Source: Mycolicibacterium sp. P9-64
Lineage (GTDB): Bacteria > Actinomycetota > Actinomycetes > Mycobacteriales > Mycobacteriaceae
Direction of reading: 5' to 3'
Length of the DNA: 64,000 bases
NCBI RefSeq assembly: GCF_008329605.1
Contig: NZ_NPKO01000006.1
Span: 186,001 to 250,000 of the forward strand
In this document: piece after piece, positions 35,730 through 43,959 of the stretch
Layout of the letters: each line of letters begins with the position of its first letter
How positions within the stretch are numbered: the first letter of the stretch is position 1
Position numbers and translations under genes: made by a program
Notes under the pieces: model-generated
What the model saw: the letters and a program-made list of their open reading frames with translations, nothing else
Told to the model about the DNA's origin: nothing
The model's database searches: none

Positions 35730-36323
35730 TCAGGATTCAGCGAGCGTCGCGTACAACGACCGCTTTGCCTCGGTGACGGCCGCCAGGAGCTTGGTCCGGA
35801 CCTCCTCCAGCTTCTCCTTCTGCTCGTCGGATCCGGACCACACGATCGTGCGGGCCAGGCCGCCGAGCTCCAAGAACTCCTTGCGCAGCTTGAACGCGCC
35901 TGCGAACTTCGAGGCTTGCGCGAAGAACGTGTGCGCGGTGTCGCTGTTGATGCCGCGCCACGCCAAGAGGTTCTCGCCGAGCTCCGTCAACGCCGCTTCG
36001 CCGTCCTCGACCGTGGCGAGACCACGACCGACCAGAAGGCCGATCCCAAGCTCGGCCGCTCCCTCAGGCGGGGTGAAGGCCCCGTCAGTGGCCTCGGTTG
36101 CCCGCCTGGTGATTTCAGCTGCGTCGGCGGGGCCGTCGAGCAGCAGAGCGGCGGTGGCTGCGGCCGCCACCTTGCCCCGTCCGCCAAAGCCAGGCCCGAA
36201 GCCACCGCCGAACCCGGAACCGCCGAAGCCGCCGCCGAACCCGTGGCCGCCGAAGCCGCCACCGAACGGCCCAAAGCCTGCTCCCCCGAATCCAAATCCG
36301 CCGGGGAATCCGCCGTGAAACAT
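35730..36323 (-). CDS. Gly/Phe-rich protein with a diverged PadR-like winged helix
   Basis: This 197-residue protein has, at residues 1-50, a low-complexity Gly-Phe tail of GFGGxFGG repeats. It is followed by GRGKVAAAATAALLLDGPADAAEI and by AAELGIGLLVGRGLATVEDG, which align with the PadR winged helix (typical: RRGDVRAAIL and PGSVYPTLQQLEDEGLV). The serine/proline-rich recognition part is replaced by PPEGAAELGI, so DNA recognition may be changed or lost. The C-terminal third is a charged helix suited to coiled-coil dimerisation. AGGGAGA precedes the ATG. A palindromic region lies directly upstream. Confidence 0.72.
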   Translation of the reverse strand: MFHGGFPGGFGFGGAGFGPFGGGFGGHGFGGGFGGSGFGGGFGPGFGGRGKVAAAATAALLLDGPADAAEITRRATEATDGAFTPPEGAAELGIGLLVGRGLATVEDGEAALTELGENLLAWRGINSDTAHTFFAQASKFAGAFKLRKEFLELGGLARTIVWSGSDEQKEKLEEVRTKLLAAVTEAKRSLYATLAES

Positions 36324-36348
36324 GTCTTTCTCCCTACTCCACCACTCG

Positions 36349-36388
36349 ATGCGACGCTCTATCGCATGAATATCACGATATATCGCAT
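36349..36388. promoter_or_regulatory. PadR-like operator region
   Basis: The site ATATCACGATAT (36370-36381) is an inverted repeat of the kind bound by PadR proteins. It is flanked by two direct copies of TATCGCAT (36360-36367 and 36381-36388) 21 bp apart, and by an inverted ATGCGA at 36349-36354. Its position upstream of the PadR-like gene suggests autoregulation. Confidence 0.5.
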
Positions 36389-36481
36389 TCTGATGAGATG
36401 GGCTATCTAATTCGAACTCTCAGGGAAGATTCAGGTGGGCGGGCCGCGAGCACGGAGAGCGTGACGCTGGCCCCACCCGGT

Positions 36482-36494
36482 TACCCTGTCCCGC
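36482..36494 (+). promoter_or_regulatory. predicted leaderless promoter -10 element
   Basis: TACCCT (36482-36487) is a TANNNT hexamer followed by exactly seven bases and the ATG of the YdeI-like gene, with no ribosome site between. This is the layout of leaderless mycobacterial transcripts. Confidence 0.5.
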
Positions 36495-36761
36495 ATGAGC
36501 GGCGAACGAGTGCCCGGTGGCGTGGTGCACGAGCTGCCCGCAGACCTGCGCACGGCGCTGATCGCCGACGGTGCGGTGCTCGCCGCATGGAAGGACATCA
36601 CGCCCCTGGCGCGCAACGAGTTCATTTGCTGGGTCGAGGACGCCAAGCAGGAGACGACTCGGCAGCGGCGCATTCGCCGAACTCGGGAGGAACTCGAGGA
36701 GGGCAAGCGCAGGCCCTGTTGTTGGCCGGGATGCAAGCACCGCGAGACCTCCGGCAACTAG
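36495..36761 (+). CDS. YdeI/OmpD-associated family small protein
   Basis: This 88-residue protein corresponds to the C-terminal half of the YdeI family: LIADGAVLAAWKDITPLARNEFICWVEDAK, then the basic helix TRQRRIRRTREELEEGKRR and the ending PCCWPGCKHR. The last block has three cysteines and a histidine and may bind a metal. Function in the family is unclear. It is 9 bp upstream of the S4-domain gene and probably cotranscribed. Confidence 0.82.
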   Translation: MSGERVPGGVVHELPADLRTALIADGAVLAAWKDITPLARNEFICWVEDAKQETTRQRRIRRTREELEEGKRRPCCWPGCKHRETSGN

Positions 36762-36770
36762 CGGTCCATC

Positions 36771-37145
36771 ATGGATGTCGTGGACGTGACGCGCGTGGAT
36801 CGGTGGCTGTGGGCGGTGCGGCTGACGAAGACGCGGCCGGATGCCGCCGCGGCGTGCCGGGGCGGGCACGTGCGGGTCAACGATCGGCCCGCGAAGCCGT
36901 CGACGACGGTGGTTCCCGGTGACGAGGTACGCGCTCGGGTCGGCGACACGACGCGGATCGTCGAGGTGGTTCGAACGATCGAGAAGCGGGTCGGTGCCGC
37001 AGACGCGGTGACCTGCTATCTGGACCGAACGCCCAAACCTCCCCCGACCGTCGTCATCCCGGTGGCGGCTCGCGACCGCGGCGCAGGGCGACCCACCAAA
37101 CGGGACCGTCGTGCTCTGGACAGGTGGCGCGCGAGTCAGGGCTGA
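36771..37145 (+). CDS. S4-domain RNA-binding protein (HslR-like)
   Basis: This 124-residue protein is mostly one S4 fold: RVDRWLWAVRLTKTRPDAAAACRGGHVRVN with GDEVRAR. A basic C-terminal tail (GRPTKRDRRALDRWRAS) is typical of HslR, which recognises stalled 50S subunits carrying peptidyl-tRNA. Likely cytosolic, acting in ribosome rescue. Confidence 0.88.
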   Translation: MDVVDVTRVDRWLWAVRLTKTRPDAAAACRGGHVRVNDRPAKPSTTVVPGDEVRARVGDTTRIVEVVRTIEKRVGAADAVTCYLDRTPKPPPTVVIPVAARDRGAGRPTKRDRRALDRWRASQG

Positions 37146-37249
37146 TGGCGAGAAGCGCTGTTACCCAAGAAGTTCCGATATCACTCGCTGCACGCTGCGA
37201 GCGGGCGCGTCCTCGTCGACCGATGTCTCACGGGCCGCGACGCGATCGG

Positions 37250-37936
37250 TCAGGCGTAGCCGACCCACCCGCGAAACGTGAACGCCGAGAAGAACTCGGT
37301 GACATCGGTGAAGCCGGCCTCTTCCAGGACTGCGCGGTCCTGCTTCGGCGTGAGGGCCGGAACCTCCGCAGCGATCGACGTGCGCGCCTTTTCTGCGTCG
37401 GCCGGGTCGACACCCGATGCGACGAGGTTCGCGGCGTGACGCCGCATCCACAATTGGCGCTCGGCGTCGTCTCCGTGCGGAATGCTCAGGTGCACAACGA
37501 CGAACGGTGCTCCTGGCGCCAGCCGTCGCCGCACCTCGGCGACGGTGCGGCGACGTTCGTCGTGCTCGAGGAAGTGCAGCGTCAGCAGGCTGGTGGCAGC
37601 GTCGAACGGTCCGGGCGGCGCATCGTCGATGTACCCCTGATGCATCCGCACCCGGGAGGCATCCGGCCCGAGGGTATGCACCGCAAGATCCAGCATGGCG
37701 GCCGCCGGGTCGACGGCGTCGAAGCTCCAGCCTGGGTGCGCCTGGGCGAACGACCTCGTCTCTAGACCGCCGCCCGCGCCCAGCACCAGGATCCTGGCGT
37801 CCTGCGGTGCATGCTCGTCGATGAGAACCGCGGCCATCCTGTGGACGTCGCGATACAGCGGTACGAAGCGTTCCACTCGCTCGGCGTAGGTATCGGCGAC
37901 AGCTGGGTCATCAAAAGCGTGCACGGACTTGGACAT
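37250..37936 (-). CDS. class I SAM-dependent methyltransferase
   Basis: This 228-residue Rossmann methyltransferase has motif I ILVLGAGGGLETRSFAQAHP, the acidic SAM-ribose residue in FDAVDPAAAML, and motif IV FDAATSLLTLHFLEHDERR. The N-terminal AFDDPAVADTYAERVERFVP resembles small-molecule or tRNA cmoA-type enzymes. The substrate is unknown. I chose the ATG at 37936; upstream in-frame codons do not look coding. Confidence 0.85.
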   Translation of the reverse strand: MSKSVHAFDDPAVADTYAERVERFVPLYRDVHRMAAVLIDEHAPQDARILVLGAGGGLETRSFAQAHPGWSFDAVDPAAAMLDLAVHTLGPDASRVRMHQGYIDDAPPGPFDAATSLLTLHFLEHDERRRTVAEVRRRLAPGAPFVVVHLSIPHGDDAERQLWMRRHAANLVASGVDPADAEKARTSIAAEVPALTPKQDRAVLEEAGFTDVTEFFSAFTFRGWVGYA

Positions 37937-38089
37937 GACGCCATGATCTCGGCGCGGCTGTGGAATCGGCAAGCAATATTGCCAAACAGGCAAAGCCGAA
38001 GACCGGGTGAAACGCCACTAGGCGTCAACTGTGACGGTTGGACGTCTCCCCATCGCGGACGGCGTTGACCTACAACGCAATTCAGGCCG

Positions 38090-38707
38090 CTACGGCGTCG
38101 GCGGCAGCGGCGCTCCTGGCGGCAACGGTGCGCCAGGAGGCGGCGGAGCGGCCGGACCACCCGGCGGGGGCGCGGCGTAGTCGGGCGGCGGCGGGCCGTT
38201 CAACGGGTAGTACCCGGGCGGCAGAGCAGGCCCGCCCGAGTAGTTGGCGGGAGGCGGCGGAGGCCCGTTGGAACCGGGGTCGGTCAACGACACGTATCCG
38301 GGCGGCAGCTGCGGCGCGGGACCCGCTCCCGGCGGCGGTGGCGTCGTCTCGAACTGGCCGTCGGGTCCGGTGATGAACGTCGCCGGATCCTGAGCCTGGT
38401 GCCACAGATCCCTGAGGTTGGACAGCGGTCCGTTGCCGCTTCTGCCGGAGCCGTAGACCTGGTTCTCGATCTCCGGCACCACAGGCGCTCCGACGGGCGG
38501 CGGCGCGGGCGGCGGTGCTGGTTCATCGGCCGCCACGACGACGGGCTGGCCTGGAGCCGGCGTCGCGCCGGGAGTCGCAGGCACCGGCGTCGGGTAGGGC
38601 GCCACGGGATCCGCTGCGGCCGGTCCGGCCATGGCCAATGCGCCGCCGGCACAGATTGCGGCCACGATTGCGAGCCTCGCAGCGTTGGTGTGCTGTCGTT
38701 CGGTCAT
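38090..38707 (-). CDS. exported proline-rich protein
   Basis: This 205-residue protein has a signal peptide (hydrophobic ARLAIVAAICAGGALAMAGP, cleavage after AAA near residue 33), then a mature part dominated by Pro/Ala/Gly. A conserved-looking central piece NGPLSNLRDLWHQAQDPATF is followed by PPGYVSLTDPG and PPGYYPLNGPP repeats. Mycobacteria export many such cell-wall-associated proteins. GAGAGGAC lies about 11 bases upstream of the ATG. Function is unknown. Confidence 0.8.
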   Translation of the reverse strand: MTERQHTNAARLAIVAAICAGGALAMAGPAAADPVAPYPTPVPATPGATPAPGQPVVVAADEPAPPPAPPPVGAPVVPEIENQVYGSGRSGNGPLSNLRDLWHQAQDPATFITGPDGQFETTPPPPGAGPAPQLPPGYVSLTDPGSNGPPPPPANYSGGPALPPGYYPLNGPPPPDYAAPPPGGPAAPPPPGAPLPPGAPLPPTP

Positions 38708-39031
38708 GAACGCGTGTTGTCCTCTCTGGTGGCGCCCGCACGTGCTCCTTTGCAGGAGGCGCGCGGGAGCGCCGGACCCGACCTCGGAGGTTAGGCTAGC
38801 GCCTTCCACGATCGGCGTCACCTCGTTCACACGCTTCGGCCCCAAGGGTCTGCCCTTGCAATACGGTTCTGACGTGTACGGATAGCTGACCGACGCAGGC
38901 TGACTGGCGCCCGAACCTCGAGGCCCGGCGACCCACCGAAACCGCCTCGAACGAGCTTCCACAGCGCCTACCATCGAGTGGTCCCATCAGGACCCATTTG
39001 CCCACGCCCATTCACCGAGGGGGCTGATCGC
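38708..39031. other. divergent intergenic region, no gene recognised
   Basis: These 324 bases separate the exported Pro-rich protein from the R2-like oxidase. Both promoters should be here. In-frame extensions of both neighbours exist but lack coding character. I see no strong operator or hairpin. Confidence 0.4.
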
Positions 39032-39967
39032 ATGACGCGGACTCAGAGCGACTCGATCGGGGCAGGTGGCCTCAACTGGGACAGCTTGCCGCTGAAGCTG
39101 TTCGCCGGCGGCAACGCCAAGTTCTGGAATCCAGCTGACATCGACTTCTCCCGCGACCGTGCCGACTGGCAGTCGTTGTCGGAACTCGAACGTGACTGGG
39201 CGACCCGACTGTGCGCTCAATTCATCGCGGGCGAGGAGGCGGTCACTCAGGACATCCAGCCGTTCATGACCGCGATGCGGGCGGAGGGTCGGCTGGGTGA
39301 CGAGATGTATCTGACCCAGTTCGCCTTCGAGGAGGCCAAGCACACCCAGGTATTCCGGCTGTGGCTCGATGCCGTCGGAATGACTGACGATTTGAACCAC
39401 TACATCGATGAGATCCCGTCGTATCGCACGATGTTCTACGAGGAGCTCCCGAGCTCTCTCAACGCGCTATCGACTGATCCCTCTCCTGCCGCCCAGGTGC
39501 GAGCGTCGGCCACCTACAACCACGTCATCGAGGGAATGATGGCGCTCACGGGTTACTACGCCTGGCACAAGATCTGCGTGAGCCGTGGCATCCTGCCCGG
39601 CATGCAGGAGTTGGTGCGGCGCATCGGCGACGACGAGCGGCGCCACATGGCCTGGGGCACCTTCACCTGCCGCCGTCACGTCGCCGCCGACGACGCCAAT
39701 TGGAACGTGTTCGAGGCGCGGATGTCCGAGCTCATGCCACTCGCGCTGCAGAACACCGAGGAGGGTTTCGCCCTGTACGACGAGGTCCCCTTCGGTCTGG
39801 AGAAGGAAGAGTTCCTGCAGTACGCCAGCGACAAGGGGCTGCGGAGATTCGGCACGATCAGCAGTGCCCGCGGACGTCCACTCGCCGAGATCGACGTCGA
39901 CTACACGCCATTGCAACTCGAAGACGCGTTCGCCGACGAAGACGAACGGGCCCTGGCCTCGGCCTGA
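39032..39967 (+). CDS. R2-like ligand-binding oxidase (R2lox, Mn/Fe cofactor)
   Basis: This 311-residue protein is a ferritin-like oxidase related to ribonucleotide reductase R2 subunits. All metal ligands are present: E68 (AGEEAVTQ), E101 and H104 (EEAKH), E167 (HVIEGMM), E202 and H205 (DDERRH). V71 and Y162, which form the valine-tyrosine ether cross-link in the family, are present at exactly the positions I recall for M. tuberculosis Rv0233, which supports the ATG at 39032 (GAGGGGG upstream). The enzyme binds a long-chain fatty-acid-like ligand and carries out two-electron oxidations; its physiological substrate is unknown. Confidence 0.94.
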   Translation: MTRTQSDSIGAGGLNWDSLPLKLFAGGNAKFWNPADIDFSRDRADWQSLSELERDWATRLCAQFIAGEEAVTQDIQPFMTAMRAEGRLGDEMYLTQFAFEEAKHTQVFRLWLDAVGMTDDLNHYIDEIPSYRTMFYEELPSSLNALSTDPSPAAQVRASATYNHVIEGMMALTGYYAWHKICVSRGILPGMQELVRRIGDDERRHMAWGTFTCRRHVAADDANWNVFEARMSELMPLALQNTEEGFALYDEVPFGLEKEEFLQYASDKGLRRFGTISSARGRPLAEIDVDYTPLQLEDAFADEDERALASA

Positions 39968-40073
39968 ACGACTCAGGTGAGGTCGTCGACGCCGTCGGGG
40001 CCACTAGGCCCTTTGGCAGAATTTATTCCATGGTCGTCATTGCTGCCACTGTTGGGCCCGCGGCAAACCTCGG

Positions 40074-40247
40074 ATGCTCGAAGGCATGGCAGATGCATTG
40101 ACCTTGGTGCTGCTGATGGCGATGATCCTGGCGCCCGTTGGACTACTGGCGGTGCTCTCCACCAGGTGCACTCCGCGGGTGCCGAAGTCGCGGCTGCCTG
40201 GGCAACCCTCGGCCAAGCGCAACTACACCGGGCAGCCCATCCGCTGA
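40074..40247 (+). CDS. small single-pass membrane protein
   Basis: This 57-residue frame (53 if the ATG at 40086 is used) has one hydrophobic helix, ALTLVLLMAMILAPVGLLAVL, followed by a basic, proline-rich tail (TRCTPRVPKSRLPGQPSAKR). A positive tail after the helix predicts an inserted helix with the tail in the cytosol. Neither start has a good ribosome site. It does not match a family I know. Confidence 0.5.
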   Translation: MLEGMADALTLVLLMAMILAPVGLLAVLSTRCTPRVPKSRLPGQPSAKRNYTGQPIR

Positions 40248-40412
40248 CACCATTTCGCCCGTAACGCAACATACTTCCGGCCGTCAAGACCTTGGAACCG
40301 CCGCTGCGTCCTCGCCCTCACCGGCGACTCGCATCGGACCCGTGCCCGCCGCGAACTGCTCGCAAGGGAGCGCACCGCCAACGACTGACCGGACTGTGGT
40401 CGATGAGCGCAG

Positions 40413-41243
40413 CTACGCGGGAGGGACGAACTCACGCAACGCCGCTGCGAACCGTTCGGGCTGGTCTTGCGGGATCAGTGTCCACGAGTCATCGATGTGC
40501 ACCTGACGTGCATTCGGGAACAGTCCAGTGAGGCGCCGTGCGTGTGCCAGTGGCATCATTCGGTCCTCGGTTGCCCACATGACGAGCACGGGACGATCGA
40601 AACCCGACAGCTGAGAAGCCCACTCCAGCAATGTCTTTCGTGGAGGGGTGCCGGTACAGAACTTCGTCAGATCCCGTCGGATCTCCGCGCTGCGCGTCGC
40701 AGGGGCGAACCAGTCGTCGAGCATCTCGTCGGAGATTCGGGACTTGCTCAGACCGCCCCAGGCCTGCTTGTCGTGTCGGACGAAGCTCGTGGCCAGCAAC
40801 CGCAGAAACAGTGCTGTGCCACCTGGGATTCGGCAGAGTGCCACTGCTGGCCGGGCAGGCCGTGGTGGGAAGTTGTCGAATGCCTCGCACGAGGCGAGCA
40901 CGAGACGTCCGACCCGGTCGGCTCGACCGTCGGACACCATGAATTGCCCACCGCCCCAGTCATTGAGCACTACCGTGACGTTGCTGAGGTCGAGCGCTTC
41001 GAGGAAATCGGCGAAGATCCTCGCAACGCCTCGCTGGGTCAGGTCGGCGTCTGCTCTCATCGGGCTGCGGTGCGCGCCCAACGGTAGCGTCGGCGCGACG
41101 CAGCGATATCCCTCGAGCAGTGGGATCACCTTGCTCCAGAGAGTCTCGTTCATGAGCAGACCATGTCCGAGTACTAGCACTGGGCCGTCGCCACCGGTGT
41201 CGATGTAGTCGATCGGTCCTGCCGGCAGGTCGACATGCTGCAT
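40413..41243 (-). CDS. alpha/beta hydrolase, epoxide-hydrolase/haloalkane-dehalogenase-like
   Basis: This 276-residue protein has the oxyanion segment LVLGHGLLMNETLW and the nucleophile elbow VVLNDWGGGQF, where an aspartate replaces the usual serine. This places it with the haloalkane dehalogenases and epoxide hydrolases. WATEDRMMPLAHARRL and HIDDSWTLIPQDQP hold the acid and the region where the histidine is expected; a clear catalytic His there is not obvious. GGAGG precedes the ATG. It is divergent from a TetR gene with a shared operator. Confidence 0.82.
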   Translation of the reverse strand: MQHVDLPAGPIDYIDTGGDGPVLVLGHGLLMNETLWSKVIPLLEGYRCVAPTLPLGAHRSPMRADADLTQRGVARIFADFLEALDLSNVTVVLNDWGGGQFMVSDGRADRVGRLVLASCEAFDNFPPRPARPAVALCRIPGGTALFLRLLATSFVRHDKQAWGGLSKSRISDEMLDDWFAPATRSAEIRRDLTKFCTGTPPRKTLLEWASQLSGFDRPVLVMWATEDRMMPLAHARRLTGLFPNARQVHIDDSWTLIPQDQPERFAAALREFVPPA

Positions 41244-41253
41244 GGATCCTCCA

Positions 41254-41277
41254 ACTAGGTAGATCGTTCTAGTTAGT
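41254..41277. promoter_or_regulatory. TetR-type operator between hydrolase and regulator
   Basis: Arms ACTAGGTAGA (41254-41263) and TCTAGTTAGT (41268-41277) match at 8 of 10 positions around a 4-bp TCGT centre. The core TAGATCGTTCTA is the palindrome often seen for LmrA/YxaF-type TetR repressors. It lies 11 bp upstream of the hydrolase start. Confidence 0.6.
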
Positions 41278-41320
41278 CGGAAGTTACGCTGGGTGGTCGA
41301 CGAACACAAGGGAGGTACCG

Positions 41321-41899
41321 ATGGCCAGCGACACTCGGGCACGCATCCTCGACGCGGCCGCCGAGCTGTACCGGCGTCAAGGCATGGCCGCGACCGGGCT
41401 CAAGCAGATCGCGGCTGCGGCCAACGCGCCGTTCGGGTCGATTTATCACCACTTTCCCGGCGGCAAGGAACAGATCAGTGAAGAAGTCATCTACGCCGAG
41501 GGAGTGCGCTACGGCCTGCTCGTAGGCCATCAACTCGCTGCCGTCACCGATATCGTCGACGGGCTATCTGACATCTTCGCCTCTGCGGCAGCACTGTTGG
41601 TTGAGCTCGACTACACCGAGGCGTGCTCCATTGAGACCATCGCACTCGAGGTGGCCAGCACGAACGAACGATTGCGCATCGCAACGGAAACCGTGTTCTC
41701 CGACTGGATCGACGGGCTGACGCAGTGGTTTACCGGCACGGGCTTGCCCATCGACGTGTGCCGGAGTCTGGCCCTGAGTTGCCTGACGAGCCTTGAGGGT
41801 GCCTTCGTGTTGTGCCGGAGCCTGCGCTCGACAGAACCAATGGTCGCCGCGGGCCTCGCGGTGCAAGATCGCACACGCGCGGCCCTTCCAACGAGCTGA
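41321..41899 (+). CDS. TetR/AcrR-family regulator (LmrA/YxaF-like)
   Basis: This 192-residue repressor has the helix-turn-helix LKQIAAAANAPFGSIYHHFPGGKEQI, whose PxGSxYHHFPxGKEQ ending is specific to the LmrA/YxaF group. The C-terminal part is the TetR_C-type ligand domain. AGGGAGGT precedes the ATG. It most likely represses itself and the divergent alpha/beta hydrolase through the operator between them. Confidence 0.9.
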   Translation: MASDTRARILDAAAELYRRQGMAATGLKQIAAAANAPFGSIYHHFPGGKEQISEEVIYAEGVRYGLLVGHQLAAVTDIVDGLSDIFASAAALLVELDYTEACSIETIALEVASTNERLRIATETVFSDWIDGLTQWFTGTGLPIDVCRSLALSCLTSLEGAFVLCRSLRSTEPMVAAGLAVQDRTRAALPTS

Positions 41900-42010
41900 C
41901 GGGCTAGCAATTTCCGGATGGAGTCAGGGGAACCGACCGGTTTGCGACGATCGCTCGCACCTCGAACCGGGTAACGGTCTTCGCTGCCTGCTTGGTGGTT
42001 GTAGTGCAGG

Positions 42011-42772
42011 ATGATGCGCGTGGCAGAGCCAGTCTCCTTCGTGAGCACGACCGGTCCCCGCTTGGCAGGCATCATCGATGTCCCGCACGGCGAGGTCCGT
42101 GGCTGGGGCGTATTCGCCCACGGCTTCACCCTCGGCAAGGACTGCCCCGCCGCGAGCCGGATCTGCAAGCAACTCGCCGGCGAGGGCATCGGCATGCTCC
42201 GCTTCGACAATTTGGGCCTGGGCGGCTCCGAGGGCGATTGGGGCGACGGATCGTTCTCCCACAAGGTGGCCGACACCGTGCGCGCCGTGGAGTTCATGAA
42301 CGGATCGGGTCGGGAGGTGCGGCTACTCGTCGGGCACTCCTTCGGAGGTGCTGCCGTGATCGCCGCAGCTCACGAGTGTCCGAGCGTGGTGGCGCTGGCG
42401 AGCGTCGGAGCGCCGTACGAACCCGCCCACGTCGAGCAGAACTACGACGCCCTCGTCCACCGGATCGAGGCCGACGGTGAGGCGCCGTTCCTCATCGGCG
42501 GCAAGGCGCTCACCCTGAAGCGACACTTCCTCGAGGACGTTCGCGCCGTCGATCTGCGCGAGCGGATCAGGACCCTGCGCCGTGCGCTGCTCGTCATGCA
42601 CTCGCCGACCGACAACACCGTCGGGATCGCCAACGCCAGTGAGATCTTCCGCGCCGCTCGGCATCCCCGCAGCTTCGTCTCGCTCGAGGGTGCCGACCAC
42701 CTACTCACCGGAAAGAACCAGGCAGCGCGGGCCGCCCGAATCATCAGTGCTTGGGCCGACCCGTACCTCTGA
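42011..42772 (+). CDS. alpha/beta hydrolase
   Basis: This 253-residue serine hydrolase has AHGFTLGKDCPAASRI (oxyanion), nucleophile elbow LVGHSFGGAAV, acid in MHSPTDNTVG and catalytic histidine in EGADHLLT. It resembles the hydrolase half of bifunctional hydrolase-OsmC proteins, but no OsmC domain is attached. Start choice among ATG 42011, ATG 42014 and GTG 42020 is open. It is convergent with the LpqC-like esterase, 8 bp apart. Confidence 0.82.
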   Translation: MMRVAEPVSFVSTTGPRLAGIIDVPHGEVRGWGVFAHGFTLGKDCPAASRICKQLAGEGIGMLRFDNLGLGGSEGDWGDGSFSHKVADTVRAVEFMNGSGREVRLLVGHSFGGAAVIAAAHECPSVVALASVGAPYEPAHVEQNYDALVHRIEADGEAPFLIGGKALTLKRHFLEDVRAVDLRERIRTLRRALLVMHSPTDNTVGIANASEIFRAARHPRSFVSLEGADHLLTGKNQAARAARIISAWADPYL

Positions 42773-42780
42773 CGCGGCGG

Positions 42781-43761
42781 CTATCTGCCGTGAGCGTTGA
42801 AGAACTGCCACGAGGCCTCGGAGGCATCGAAGGCGTGGCTGGGCGCACCGACCTCCTGCACCGGCAGGATCGCCGGTGCGCCGGGCCAGGTGTGTCCGCC
42901 GCCGTCGATGCGCATGAACTCCACCGCCGTGCCTGCAGCGCACGGCGCGTACGTCATGCTCGTCGTCGCGGTGCCGTCGCCGTTGCCGGCGAGTGCGTCT
43001 TGCGATGGCGTGCCAGGGCATTGGTCGATCTGTTGCCAGCGAGCCACCATCGCCGGCGCCGCCACGACGTCGCTGGCTCCGCCGCGGCCCACCATTCCCC
43101 CGCCGTCGTACGGCACGATCGGATCCGCCGTGCCGTGTGCTGCCAACACGGACACCGGCCGCGACGGACTGCATCCCACGTTGGTGCCGAGCGTCCCCGC
43201 CACCGGGGCGATGGCAGCGAACAGGTCAGCACGATCACATGCGAGCCGGTTTGCCATGAATGCGCCAGCCGACAGGCCCGTCGCGAACACACGGCCGGGG
43301 TCGATTCCGTACTCCGCCACCAGTTTTCCCACCAGGGCAGAGATGAATCCCACGTCGTCGATACCTTGCCTGTCCGGTATCGACGCGCCGCGACCGTCGG
43401 CCCAGCTGAAGTCGATGCCGTCGGGGTGAACCACGGCGAACCCGTGGGCGTCGGCGACGGCGTTGTAGTGCGTCAACGCGGCCTGATCCCGCCCGGTCGC
43501 ACCTGCGGCATGCAGGTTCACGACGAGGGCGGTCGGATGCTCGACCCCGGCAGGAATGTGCAGTTCGTAGGTCCGCATCAGGCCCCCGAAGTCGATCTGA
43601 GCCGACCGGACGGGGCTGGCCGATGCCGTCGCCGCGCTGGGCAGCAGACACGCGACGAGGCAGATCAGCGTCGCCGCCAGTGGGGCGACGCGTAGGTGGG
43701 CGAGGCGCATCCGCGCACGGTAGAGACCTCGAGCGAATTCCACTGGAACAGGAGGTGTCAT
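42781..43761 (-). CDS. secreted PHB-depolymerase-like esterase (LpqC-type)
   Basis: This protein has about 326 residues. A signal peptide follows MRLAHLRVAPLAATLICLVACLL, which holds a Cys that could be a weak lipobox. The mature domain has VVNLHAAGATGRDQ (oxyanion), nucleophile ATGLSAGAFMAN, acid in AHGTADPIVPYDGG and histidine in IDGGGHTWPGAP, which is the feruloyl esterase/PHB depolymerase catalytic set. Starts at GTG 43767, ATG 43761 or ATG 43710 are possible. It would act on polyester or aryl esters outside the membrane. Confidence 0.85.
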   Translation of the reverse strand: MTPPVPVEFARGLYRARMRLAHLRVAPLAATLICLVACLLPSAATASASPVRSAQIDFGGLMRTYELHIPAGVEHPTALVVNLHAAGATGRDQAALTHYNAVADAHGFAVVHPDGIDFSWADGRGASIPDRQGIDDVGFISALVGKLVAEYGIDPGRVFATGLSAGAFMANRLACDRADLFAAIAPVAGTLGTNVGCSPSRPVSVLAAHGTADPIVPYDGGGMVGRGGASDVVAAPAMVARWQQIDQCPGTPSQDALAGNGDGTATTSMTYAPCAAGTAVEFMRIDGGGHTWPGAPAILPVQEVGAPSHAFDASEASWQFFNAHGR

Positions 43762-43849
43762 GCTCACATCGTGCCCGAACGGTCCAGATCGGGAACCTGG
43801 CTCGACGAAACCCGTTTGCTCCTAACCGCCTAGGTCTACGGCATTGGCC

Positions 43850-43872
43850 AATCTGTGGATTGTGCAAGGAAA
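43850..43872 (+). repeat. copy 1 of a 23-nt dispersed repeat
   Basis: The element AATCTGTGRATYGTGCAAGG plus AAA occurs here and at 48697-48719 with 21 of 23 identical bases (two transitions). This copy is 88 bp upstream of the MHS transporter start. It could be a regulator-binding site for the two-component system encoded downstream. Confidence 0.4.
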
Positions 43873-43959
43873 GTCCGCTGCGCAGACGTTTCCCTTCTCA
43901 GGCCTGTGGTCGCCCTCACATCATGGTCGTCACCTACGGGCAATGGGAGGCCAAGGACC

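Noticed and set aside
36180-36300. Gly-Phe repeats as a possible PE/PPE-type or structural repeat protein
   Set aside because: The repeats are only the N-terminal tail of a PadR-like protein and lack PE or PPE motifs.
38090-38300. Pro/Gly-rich tract as a DNA repeat or PE_PGRS gene
   Set aside because: The irregular PPG and PPP codon runs encode the tail of an exported Pro-rich protein; no PE domain is present.
42011-42772. Bifunctional hydrolase-OsmC protein
   Set aside because: Only the hydrolase half is present; the frame ends after a normal single-domain length.
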